A stretch of 64,000 bases of DNA from Calditrichia bacterium (GTDB lineage Bacteria; Calditrichota; Calditrichia; Calditrichales; Calditrichaceae), in the NCBI GenBank assembly GCA_026983775.1, contig JALSTK010000063.1, forward strand, positions 1 to 64,000, given 5' to 3'. The notes below the pieces were generated by a model that was given only the letters and a program-made list of their open reading frames with translations, ran no database searches and was not told the origin of the DNA. Shown here in pieces: positions 35,901 to 43,387 of the stretch. Position numbers and translations under genes: made by a program. Numbering within the stretch: position 1 is the stretch's first letter; each line of letters starts with the position of its first letter.

Positions 35901-37607
35901 GGTAGTGGAAAAGACAATAATGCGGGTCGGCCCTTCCCAGTTTAAATAGCCGAGGTAGGGATAACGGGAGAGAAAATGCGCCTGGGCCAGGTGATAATTC
36001 CCCTTATTGAAAACCTGATTAAAAAATTCCTTCTCCAGATAGATACCGCTGAAGGGGTACTCCCAACTGCTGTTGCCAATATAAGCGACGCCGCCATGTT
36101 GACTGAGCAGGTACATCTCGGAGAAGGACCGCTTTAAAATATCGTTGGTGTAACAACTGGCAATGTACCAGATGGGGGGCAGACTGTTGTGCAGATTGTA
36201 GAGCTGGTAGCTGTAAATATTGGAGCCGTTTGCCCCGGGACGAATGGTAAAGTATGCCCCGTGGCTTTCACTGAAGATGATACCATAGTTTTTGTTTAAT
36301 TCAGCCATGGGCACATCGGGACTATGGCCTATTTCCCCGCTTTCGGTGATCATTCTGCGCGGAAAATCCGGATTGATCTGGGGATCGATGTGTTTGTTGA
36401 TCATATCCCGACCGTCATTTTCCCGGCTCAGGTTGCTGGCCATATACAGAACATTAGCCGGGTAGTCGGAATCGGCGGGAAGGGAACTTAATTTTTCATA
36501 TTGAAATAATTTTTTGATAAAGCCCTGCGCATCCTCCTCGGTTTCAATCGGGATACGGGCCACATAGACTTCGGGATAAGCGTCCAATTGGTCTTCCACC
36601 TCGCCGAAAACATCGTTGCCATTGGCATTCCAATCACCGTCGAGATCGGAAAAATAGTAATCTGCGGCAAAAGTGAAATCACCCGTATGGATCACCCGCG
36701 TCGGGATGATGTCCGTATCTCCGGCTAAGAGTACATATTTTAATCCCCGTTTCTCATAAGCCCAGCGAATGAAATTACGCATGCGTTCGGCATCATCCAC
36801 TCCATCGGGAAAGTTCTGCCGAATCCAGCTCAGGGTTCGGATTAGGGTTGGAACTCCTTTGGATGTTTTCCACTCTGCCAGCGGTTGCAGGGCTTCCTGC
36901 AACGCTTCCGTTGTAATGATGATATAGCGATCGATCAGGCCCGAGCTAAGGTCCTGGGGGGATGGTTGATGGTCGACGGAGTTCACTTTGTTTAACTGAA
37001 AGCGTGTCTGCTGCGTCCCGGTTTCGATTAATTGCCTGGCCTGGTCCTGGTCGAAGGTTAAAAATGGCTGAACCCCTGTCTGTTCCGAAGGCTTGGTAAT
37101 AACCGATAATTGAAATTGATCCACAAATGACAGGCGTCTCTTTCCCGCAATATAACGGATCGGGAAAACGGCAAACTGGGCAACGGTTAAACCGTTAAAA
37201 TGACCGATTCCCAGGTATTTTACGATCTGTTGCGGAAAAGGGTGCTTGGAAGCATAGAGGTGCGGATCAGGAGGAATCCATTGGGATGTGCCATATTCCG
37301 ACCAGAGTTTTTGCTGGGGTTGGACGAAAAAACTTCCCTCTAAAGTATGTTCGCGCACCCCAGAGATGAAGAAGGTATCGACGGTCGCAGAGCCGGGTAA
37401 GATGATGCGATAGGTGTAAAGGGGAAGATCGGGTGCGCCATCCTGAGGTATTAGAGTAGAAAGATTTACCGTACCCTGATAGCGGACGATGGTGTATGAG
37501 TCCTGATCAGATAGTTGCAGGCGGTTGGGGTCGTTGGAAATGAAATAATCCCGGGCCGAAATCAACTGAAAGCTGATCAGTAAAAATGCCATATAGGTCT
37601 TTAACAT
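32946..37607 (-). CDS. Secreted C25 (gingipain-like) cysteine protease with type IX sorting domain
   Basis: 1553 residues. After a signal peptide (MLKTYMAFLLISFQLISA) comes a propeptide-like region. The C25 catalytic domain follows (about 230-590), with YIIITTEAL, YVLLAGDTDIIPTR, catalytic His in FSESHGAYF (about 455) and catalytic Cys in WYIASCYTNDI (about 484). Ig-like and fibronectin segments come next, then FG-GAP/VCBS-like repeats (ADINGDHLPELIVSG, ADLNKDRNLEIVVG, ADLDQDGSPEIIFV, DDIDRDGDLDVLFI). The C-terminus has YLKQNYPNPFNP and a Tyr- and Gly-rich sorting domain ending RKMIYLK. It would be exported by type IX secretion and attached or released at the surface. It overlaps the convergent EndoQ-UvrD gene by 9 bp. 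Confidence 0.92.
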   Translation of the reverse strand: MLKTYMAFLLISFQLISARDYFISNDPNRLQLSDQDSYTIVRYQGTVNLSTLIPQDGAPDLPLYTYRIILPGSATVDTFFISGVREHTLEGSFFVQPQQKLWSEYGTSQWIPPDPHLYASKHPFPQQIVKYLGIGHFNGLTVAQFAVFPIRYIAGKRRLSFVDQFQLSVITKPSEQTGVQPFLTFDQDQARQLIETGTQQTRFQLNKVNSVDHQPSPQDLSSGLIDRYIIITTEALQEALQPLAEWKTSKGVPTLIRTLSWIRQNFPDGVDDAERMRNFIRWAYEKRGLKYVLLAGDTDIIPTRVIHTGDFTFAADYYFSDLDGDWNANGNDVFGEVEDQLDAYPEVYVARIPIETEEDAQGFIKKLFQYEKLSSLPADSDYPANVLYMASNLSRENDGRDMINKHIDPQINPDFPRRMITESGEIGHSPDVPMAELNKNYGIIFSESHGAYFTIRPGANGSNIYSYQLYNLHNSLPPIWYIASCYTNDILKRSFSEMYLLSQHGGVAYIGNSSWEYPFSGIYLEKEFFNQVFNKGNYHLAQAHFLSRYPYLGYLNWEGPTRIIVFSTTVLGDPEMPVWTEKPRKLKVSYSEYVFDNQPHLWVSVSDSSDHALNDATIVLYKRGSTYKILRSNPEGIVSIPIEDVHTDSLYLTVTKHNYIPFQKFISLHNGRNPGIQLTRFSLNEEDGNGDDLCQPGETFDVNLTIHNGLDRNLGAGLKINLNTANPYISFSPDSLELQQSLAPQDSLQLGPVQMFIATGMPADTTILTTISFEENERILDERQRRFPVTLPDIGIYELCCFATTTDGSENISTFQLKLINRGQGMARNIRASLRAQDSSIQVLDSSASFGSMASEQIVSGSNNFTIQYTKMDSSSKFRLTIKDYYDHTQTKTLDLVPPQIERTLGFKPADDHDIELNWPPSPTPDIYGYHIFRRPHNTGSFEQITYQPMTMAGYFVDDNVEPNSFYDYYVVAIDSSGNLSHTTTDTLTAWPAVPALAGFPIFIGARGIGSGINGVITADINGDHLPELIVSGSHGLLSVYSDRGVRQFDTPGLDDANLTVPALGNVYGDSHKEIVVSGYNEGKLGNSISIISSENGQRIGKIDLGYHCPTSVVLKDLNGDGYDDIIVLAHAGNAPQPPKTSNLFIFRSSGSGWETFPGWPEGGYAFSTGYALGAPAAADLDHSGRISVLTGAGNKLYCFHPTQSAEPIWIRTLKGNLNMPISLADLNKDRNLEIVVGAVNSNKLYVLNHLGQPMPGWENGQPVDITDPYGHSSPAVIGNLDEDPELEIAYVGRQHVYLFNADSTLLPHWPVAVKNGESSNDPYWEKLSPFNSPVLADLDQDGSPEIIFVTSYGVLHALNCKTGRDISGFPYDTGNDQVQGQSPLVDDIDRDGDLDVLFINHEGMLYAWDTPHKYNLATQLYWNQVQANIRHTGELDTTHIEVVSGMDAGSLSAVPKQFYLKQNYPNPFNPLTEINFQLSDKGRVNLSIYDILGQKVATLISGQRPAGQYTVTWQGRNDRGFNVHSGVYFYRLTLTSGGQTLYSHTRKMIYLK

Positions 37608-37633
37608 AGAAATTTTCTCCGTTCAGATCATTA

Positions 37634-37648
37634 AAATAATGATTATCA
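37634..37648. promoter_or_regulatory. Possible Fur box
   Basis: AAATAAT-G-ATTATCA matches the 7-1-7 Fur consensus TGATAAT-N-ATTATCA at 12 of 14 positions. It lies 26-41 bases upstream of the C25 protease start and between two divergent genes. A longer inverted repeat, AAATAATGA (37634-37642) with TCATTATTT (37670-37678), overlaps it. The region is AT-rich, so chance is possible. Confidence 0.35.
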
Positions 37649-37828
37649 AATAAAACAAATTGATCAAGGTCATTATTTCCATAAAATGTACTCAATGAAA
37701 TTGCTTTTGCGTCTCCCGTTTTAATAACTTTAAACATTAGTCAGGCAGAATGCAACACGTAAGCGAAAATTATTTTTTTGAAATCCTTTCCGAAAGTCTT
37801 ATTTTTAACAGGTTATGAGAGGAGCTTG

Positions 37829-39064
37829 ATGAAGAAATCTTTCTTTTCCCTGCTGTTTATTTTATGCTTTTGTTTTGTTTTTATAACTGATTCGAATGTG
37901 CTGTATGCACAGGTGGATCAAAACGGGCGTTGGTTTTTACTGCACCCGGCAACAGGTGAAATAATGGGTACGATTGCTCCATCCTATCGGGATGCCGCTT
38001 CCTTTGTATTTAATCCTGCCTATACGGCGCTCACCGAAGATTCGATCGAAGTAAAGAGCAGTTATGGAAGGATACGATGGCCTTTTGATTTTGTCCGGGG
38101 GAAGTGGGATCAACCCTCATATGCCGTGACTCTGGCCGGATATTTACCAAAGCGGTGGAGCCACGTACCTGTCAGCATCGGAGCAGGAGCCTTATCGACG
38201 CGTATCGACCTCGGAGAAAATACGTGGGCGGATGGCAGCGGAGGCCCGCCCGTTGTTACCAAAGCCAGTGAATCCGTTAATGGGTATGCCCTGGCCCTGG
38301 CCATGCGTTCGGTGGTGGACCTTTCCCTTGGTCTTAATCTGAAGCGTTTTCGTTCCGTATTGGGGCCTGCTGCCTTGGGCGGCCGGGCTAATACGAATCA
38401 GTGGGAAGCGGGCTGTTTGCTCCATATTCCGTTGGCACGGTTCTTTCCAAAGGAAAAGAACCATGCGAATCATTTTATTCGTTGGCAAGCGGACTTTGAT
38501 TTGGGTGCCGTTTACCCTTTAAAAGAGGCCCAGCTTAAGTATGCCAATAGTGATGCCGTGGATTATCTACCCCGGAGCTTCAACAGCGGATGGCAAATCA
38601 AGGCCGTTATGCTGTCCTCATTTCGGAAAAAATATCTGCCGTTTCTTGCGGTCGGTTATGGCGGTGAAATGAATATTTTACGGGATTTTAAAGATACGGG
38701 CAGCAGGGAACGGGAGTGGAAGACAGGAAAGTTCAATTTTATGAATAACTTTATTTTCAACAAGCCGGTTCAAGGTATCGATACCAGAAGTATTTTCCAT
38801 ATCGGTTTTATGAATCTGTTTCAATACCAAAACGGCACCTGGCAACGAAAGGATCGTAAAACACAAAGATTTTATAGCTATGTTTTTTATAGCAGGGGAT
38901 TATTTGATCTGTTGAAACTATCTCATCTACCGGATTTACCGCGGAAAATCATTGATTATTTTGATATCCTGATCGCTCAGACTACCTATAGAAGTCCTGA
39001 GTCTGACAAAGGATCGGAAATTACCAAAACGGGTTTTAGTTTTATGATTCATTTAACCTATTGA
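37829..39064 (+). CDS. Putative outer-membrane protein, unknown function
   Basis: 411 residues from the ATG at 37829, which follows GAGAGGAG and begins a clear signal peptide (MKKSFFSLLFILCFCFVFITDSNVLYAQ). The open frame starts 17 codons earlier without support. The chain is rich in aromatic, Gly and Arg residues in alternating strands (WQADFDLGAVYPLKEAQLKY, FLAVGYGGEMNIL, FYSYVFYSRGLFDLL) and ends in TGFSFMIHLTY, with the terminal aromatic typical of outer-membrane barrels. It resembles the PorV/PorP style of membrane proteins only in general. Its stop overlaps the next gene region, so the two are probably co-expressed. Confidence 0.6.
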   Translation: MKKSFFSLLFILCFCFVFITDSNVLYAQVDQNGRWFLLHPATGEIMGTIAPSYRDAASFVFNPAYTALTEDSIEVKSSYGRIRWPFDFVRGKWDQPSYAVTLAGYLPKRWSHVPVSIGAGALSTRIDLGENTWADGSGGPPVVTKASESVNGYALALAMRSVVDLSLGLNLKRFRSVLGPAALGGRANTNQWEAGCLLHIPLARFFPKEKNHANHFIRWQADFDLGAVYPLKEAQLKYANSDAVDYLPRSFNSGWQIKAVMLSSFRKKYLPFLAVGYGGEMNILRDFKDTGSREREWKTGKFNFMNNFIFNKPVQGIDTRSIFHIGFMNLFQYQNGTWQRKDRKTQRFYSYVFYSRGLFDLLKLSHLPDLPRKIIDYFDILIAQTTYRSPESDKGSEITKTGFSFMIHLTY

Positions 39065-39069
39065 AATTT

Positions 39070-40212
39070 ATGTTTAAACCTTTTTTTATAGTACTTTTGT
39101 TTTTTGGATCTGTAACCTGGGCTGCGCAGGGAGCCGAAGTGGCTATATACACGGACAACGGCGTCGGCACCTGGCCGGACGGAATTACAGCCTTTGAACA
39201 GTTTTTAAACTGGAAGGGAATTAGCTACCAGGAGATTACCGCTCTGGATGTAAATAATGTCAGCTTGAAGGACGATTATCAGGTCATTTATTTCCCCGGA
39301 GGCTTTGCCTGGTATTATAAAGCAGCGATCGATTCCGCTGGAATCGAACATATCCGGGAGTTGGTGTCTTCCGGTGGCGGTTATATCGGTATGTGCGCCG
39401 GTGCTTATTTTGCCAGCGATTCCGTTGAATGGGAAGAAGACGGGAAGATTGATTATCCGCTTGATCTGTTTGACGGTGTGGCCAAAGGGGCGATCGACGC
39501 CATCGCTCCCTGGGACGACTATACAATGACCGGTTTACGCATGGACACTACGAACGTCATCAACCGCTACGAGCCGCCGGAGGAAACCATGCTGTATTAC
39601 GGTGGCCCGGTATTCAAACCTCACTCCGGAGTTCAGGTCGATACGGTTGCTACCTGGTCATCTTATTTTGACAGCCTGGCAATCATTAATTTTACTTACG
39701 GTGCCGGACGGGTTTTACTAATCGCTCCCCATCCTGAGATTGAAGAAGATAGTGACCGGGATAGTACGACCTTCGCTCAGGAACTGGACGACCGGGGTTC
39801 GGATTGGCCCTTCTTATGGTCTGCCATGGATTGGCTTTTGGGGCGACCGATTACCTACCCTTCGGTATCCGCTCTTCATTCATGGCCACAAAAGGCAACG
39901 GTTCCTGATGATATTGAGATTGAGGGAAACTATCCTAATCCTTTTGGCCTGGGTTCACCGTTCCGACAAAATCAGGCTACCACCAGCATCCGCTTTCGTG
40001 TGTATAGAGGATCCCAAATGGATTTGAGAATTTACAATATAAACGGTCAGGAGGTTTATCAAACCACTCCGGGATTTTTACAACCGGGCCGTTATGAGTG
40101 GTCCTGGTCGGGAATAAACAATAAAGGATTTCCGTTACCATCGGGAACGTATCTATTAACCATTCAAAACCACCGGCAGAGATTTGTGCACAAAGTAATG
40201 TTAATTAAATAA
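39070..40212 (+). CDS. Secreted amidotransferase-fold (BPL_N-like) protein with type IX sorting domain
   Basis: 380 residues. A signal peptide (MFKPFFIVLLFFGSVTWAAQ) is followed by a class I glutamine-amidotransferase-like domain (about 20-260) similar to the N-terminal domain of fungal biotin-protein ligase. It has VIYFPGGFAWYYKAAI, the nucleophile elbow GGGYIGMCAGAYFAS (Cys near 112) and His in LLIAPHPEIEED. The C-terminus (about 295-380) holds EGNYPNPFGLGS and a beta sorting domain ending VHKVMLIK, as in type IX cargo. A TTG at 39061 overlaps the previous stop and could be the true start. The substrate is unknown. The active Cys suggests a hydrolase or peptidase working outside the cell. 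Confidence 0.8.
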   Translation: MFKPFFIVLLFFGSVTWAAQGAEVAIYTDNGVGTWPDGITAFEQFLNWKGISYQEITALDVNNVSLKDDYQVIYFPGGFAWYYKAAIDSAGIEHIRELVSSGGGYIGMCAGAYFASDSVEWEEDGKIDYPLDLFDGVAKGAIDAIAPWDDYTMTGLRMDTTNVINRYEPPEETMLYYGGPVFKPHSGVQVDTVATWSSYFDSLAIINFTYGAGRVLLIAPHPEIEEDSDRDSTTFAQELDDRGSDWPFLWSAMDWLLGRPITYPSVSALHSWPQKATVPDDIEIEGNYPNPFGLGSPFRQNQATTSIRFRVYRGSQMDLRIYNINGQEVYQTTPGFLQPGRYEWSWSGINNKGFPLPSGTYLLTIQNHRQRFVHKVMLIK

Positions 40213-40263
40213 AGTGCAGCAAATTCTGTTTAATAAATCGTATTTTCAATTAGGAGAAAGACA

Positions 40264-40749
40264 ATGGCTTTTCAAACAAATCAGGTAGTTAACTTTCATT
40301 ACACCCTTAAAAATGAAGATGGAGCCGTTCTGGAGTCTACCGTCGATAATGAACCCATGGGTTTTCTGGCCGGCCAGGGACAGATTTTACCCAAGCTGGA
40401 ACAGGCTTTGAGTGAAATGAAAGTGAACGAAAAACGGACCATTACTCTGGCACCTGCCGATGCTTACGGCGAATTTCGTCCGGATGCCATTCAGACGGCA
40501 CAGCGCAGCAATTTCCCGCCGGATACCCAATTGGAATCGGGCATGCAGTTCTGGGCCAGTATGGAAGACGGGCAGCAAATGCCGTTTGTCATCAAAGAGG
40601 TAAAAGGCGATGATATCACAATTGATTTTAATCATCCCCTGGCAGGAATGACTCTAACCTTCGACGTTGAATTTATGGGTACCCGTGAGGCCTCGGAAGA
40701 AGAGATCGCTCACGGCCATGTTCACGGTCCGGCTGGACATCATCATTAG
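40264..40749 (+). CDS. slyD: FKBP-type peptidyl-prolyl isomerase, SlyD-like
   Basis: 161 residues. The FKBP half domain near the N-terminus (VVNFHYTLKNEDGAVLEST, PMGFLAGQGQILPKLEQAL) is interrupted by an insert-in-flap domain (LAPADAYGEF...FVIKEVKGDDITIDFNHPLAGMTLTFDVEF), the SlyD arrangement. The C-terminus is short and His-rich (HGHVHGPAGHHH), which could bind nickel or other metals. It acts as a cytoplasmic folding catalyst and chaperone. AGGAG lies nine bases before the ATG. Confidence 0.92.
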   Translation: MAFQTNQVVNFHYTLKNEDGAVLESTVDNEPMGFLAGQGQILPKLEQALSEMKVNEKRTITLAPADAYGEFRPDAIQTAQRSNFPPDTQLESGMQFWASMEDGQQMPFVIKEVKGDDITIDFNHPLAGMTLTFDVEFMGTREASEEEIAHGHVHGPAGHHH

Positions 40750-40768
40750 ACAGCTTATAAACATGAAT

Positions 40769-40795
40769 AAAGGGCGTCCTAAGAGGCCCTTTGTT
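40769..40795 (+). terminator. Rho-independent terminator after slyD
   Basis: AAAGGGC (40769-40775) pairs with GCCCTTT (40786-40792) around a 10-base loop, then a short T-containing tail. It closes the slyD transcript. Confidence 0.65.
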
Positions 40796-40921
40796 CATCT
40801 GCATGGTATTACCTTTATGGCATCCGTTTTGTAAGTACTCCGACATTTTATTATATTACTACCGACCTAAGTGAACTCCATTTATTCCGAAGCCATTTGG
40901 AAAATTTACCGGGGAGGTTTC

Positions 40922-42643
40922 ATGGACCCGTTGGATAAGTATACATTTGACCATCTTTTAGAACGTATGGCAAGCCGTTATGCAACGTATCCGGCCGTAG
41001 CCAGAGTGAATGAGGAGCCCATAACCTACGCTGTATTTTATAATCGTGTTCAGGCAATCTCACGGTTTCTTGAAAAGGAAGGAATTAAAAAAGGGGACCG
41101 GGTGGCGATCGTCAGTGAAAATATGCCCAACTGGGATATTGCCTATTTTGCAATTGTCGGTATGGGCGCAGTGGCTGTGCCGGTGTTGCCGGATTTCCAT
41201 ATCAACGAGATACGTCATATTATACGCCATGCGGAATGTAAGGCGGTTTTTACTTCCAACAGGTTCATCGATGAAATTGATGAAAACGAAATACGAAATG
41301 TACACACCATTATCCGTATCAATGATTTTAAGGTCATGCCCAGGATATCAAAAAAAGATCTGTGGCAGGACATTCTGGATATGGGCGATCAGGAATTTAA
41401 CAAATTGAAAAAGACGGTCAGGCAACTGGCCGGTAAGGAAGTAAAGCCGGAAGAGGCGGAAATCAGGGAAGATGATCTGGCGGTTATTATTTACACTTCG
41501 GGCACAACCGGCAATTCCAAGGGAGTTATGCTGACGCATAAAAATATCTTGTTTGACGCCGTATCAGCCACCAGTATTATCGAGCCGAATACGCAGGATC
41601 GTTTTCTTTCCATATTGCCCCTGGCCCATACTTATGAATGTACGATTGGGATGATTATTCCGCTTATGTTCGGTAGTTGCATTTATTATCTGGACAGACC
41701 GCCCACTCCAACCATTTTGACGGCGGCTCTTGCCAGGGTGAAACCGACCATCATGCTCAGTGTGCCTCTGGTGATCGAGAAAATTTATAAGATGCGTATT
41801 TTACCGGAGTTTCAAAAAAACAGGATTATCAGCGGTTTATATAAATGGCCTTTTATACGTCGTAAATTAAACCAAATTGCCGGGAAAAAATTATTGGCCA
41901 CTTTCGGCGGTCAGATTCGTTTCTTCGGAATCGGTGGGGCGGCGTTGGCTCCCGAAGCGGAACGTTTTTTAATGGAAGCGAATTTTCCTTATGCCATCGG
42001 TTATGGTCTGACCGAAACATCACCTTTAATTGCCGGAATGGGGCCGCATCAAAAAAAACTGCGCTCTACGGGTCCGGTTTTGCCCGGTATAGAAATAAAG
42101 ATCGAAAATCAGGATGCGGATAACGGCGAAGGGGAAATCCGGGTACGGGGTGCGAATGTGATGAAGGGTTATTATAAAGATCCCGATCAGACCCGGGAAG
42201 TGTTAAGCGAAGACGGCTGGTTCCGTACGGGCGATTTGGGTGTTCTGGATCAGGATGGATATTTGTATATTAAAGGACGATCAAAAAATATGATTGTCGG
42301 GCCCAGCGGTGAAAATATTTATCCGGAACAAATAGAAGCGTTACTCAATGAATTTGATTGTATCCTGGAATCTTTAGTATATCAGGATGGCGGTAAATTA
42401 ACGGCCCGCGTTTATCTCGATTATGAAAAATTGGATCAGAAATTCGGTGTTCAGAAGATGACGGAAAAAGAAGTTAGAACTAAAATTGCTGAACTGTTAA
42501 AAGATATCAGAATACGTCTCAATGAACGGGTTTCCGCTTTTTCCCGTCTCCAGAATATCATTGAGCAAACCCAACCCTTCGAAAAGACACCGACTCAAAA
42601 GATTAAACGCTTTTTATACATAGAGCCCGGGACAAAAGGATAA
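40922..42643 (+). CDS. AMP-forming long-chain acyl-CoA synthetase
   Basis: 573 residues of the ANL superfamily. The P-loop IYTSGTTGNSKGVMLTHKN lies near 197, IGYGLTETSP near 360, the adenosine-site GWFRTGDLGVLDQDGYLYIKGR near 435, and the C-terminal Lys region FEKTPTQKIKRF near 555. It activates a carboxylic acid, probably a fatty acid, to its CoA ester. Its form (ALAPEAERF, RSTGPVLPGIEIKI) matches FAA1/FadD15-like enzymes. The start at 40922 has GGGGAGG four bases upstream; the open frame extends 17 codons further. It stands alone. Confidence 0.92.
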   Translation: MDPLDKYTFDHLLERMASRYATYPAVARVNEEPITYAVFYNRVQAISRFLEKEGIKKGDRVAIVSENMPNWDIAYFAIVGMGAVAVPVLPDFHINEIRHIIRHAECKAVFTSNRFIDEIDENEIRNVHTIIRINDFKVMPRISKKDLWQDILDMGDQEFNKLKKTVRQLAGKEVKPEEAEIREDDLAVIIYTSGTTGNSKGVMLTHKNILFDAVSATSIIEPNTQDRFLSILPLAHTYECTIGMIIPLMFGSCIYYLDRPPTPTILTAALARVKPTIMLSVPLVIEKIYKMRILPEFQKNRIISGLYKWPFIRRKLNQIAGKKLLATFGGQIRFFGIGGAALAPEAERFLMEANFPYAIGYGLTETSPLIAGMGPHQKKLRSTGPVLPGIEIKIENQDADNGEGEIRVRGANVMKGYYKDPDQTREVLSEDGWFRTGDLGVLDQDGYLYIKGRSKNMIVGPSGENIYPEQIEALLNEFDCILESLVYQDGGKLTARVYLDYEKLDQKFGVQKMTEKEVRTKIAELLKDIRIRLNERVSAFSRLQNIIEQTQPFEKTPTQKIKRFLYIEPGTKG

Positions 42644-43387
42644 ACTTCATTCGCATCCGAAATTTGGAAAATCGGCGGCAGATTGTTTTTTTGTTGTAAA
42701 CCCGCATACAAAACCAATATCATTGCCTATCTTATGGATAGTAACGATTCGATTATCGTCCGTTTGACCCCATCCCTGTTGTTTGACCAGATATTTTTTT
42801 GACTTCTATCCCATTCATGTTCTTGAACATATTTCTCAAGATTCTTTCATTTCCGTCGAAACTTACAGCGGGAAATTATAAGATTAAAGAAGAAAAACCG
42901 ATTCGTATGGTTCACCTATTGTCGGCCGATGTGGCCGTTATACTTTATTTTTCCTTCCCGGTTTTACAGAACTTCTTCTGCTTCTTTTACCGGAGGCAAG
43001 AAGGGAATTTTTTTGTGAAAAGGTCATTACGATTTGACGGCGATCATTTTTTTATAAAAGCATCGGTTATAAAATTAAATCAATTTTATTGTTTTTATTT
43101 TGAAAATGTGCATTCTGTTTGACAATGTTTTCGGTAGTAACGGTTATAACCGAGATAAAAGCCGTATGTTATATTCCGGCGGTTTAAGCTTTTTTGTTTA
43201 TGTATCTTATTCCCGGCTACAAAATACGGTCTTGGTCGGCCAGGATTTATTTTTATATGGATGGTCTCGGTACGGATAACCATGGCATTGTAGCAAAGGG
43301 TAATTGAGGCTTGAGGTCTTTCCAATTTTTCATTTTGATCGTAATGGTTGCAAGCATAATCAAAAGATAAAATGAGGTGTTTGAAAA
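42644..43387. other. Non-coding gap before the giant gene
   Basis: 744 AT-rich bases. A 107-codon open frame at 42799-43122 is rich in Phe, Ile and Lys, lacks a ribosome site, and shows no family; I take it as chance. No clean terminator follows the acyl-CoA synthetase. The region probably holds the promoter and leader of the giant gene; TGAGGTG lies shortly before its ATG. I see no RNA gene. Confidence 0.5.

Noticed and set aside
42799-43122. 107-codon open frame in the gap before the giant gene
   Set aside because: Composition is that of AT-rich noncoding DNA (Phe, Ile, Lys), with no ribosome site and no recognisable motif.
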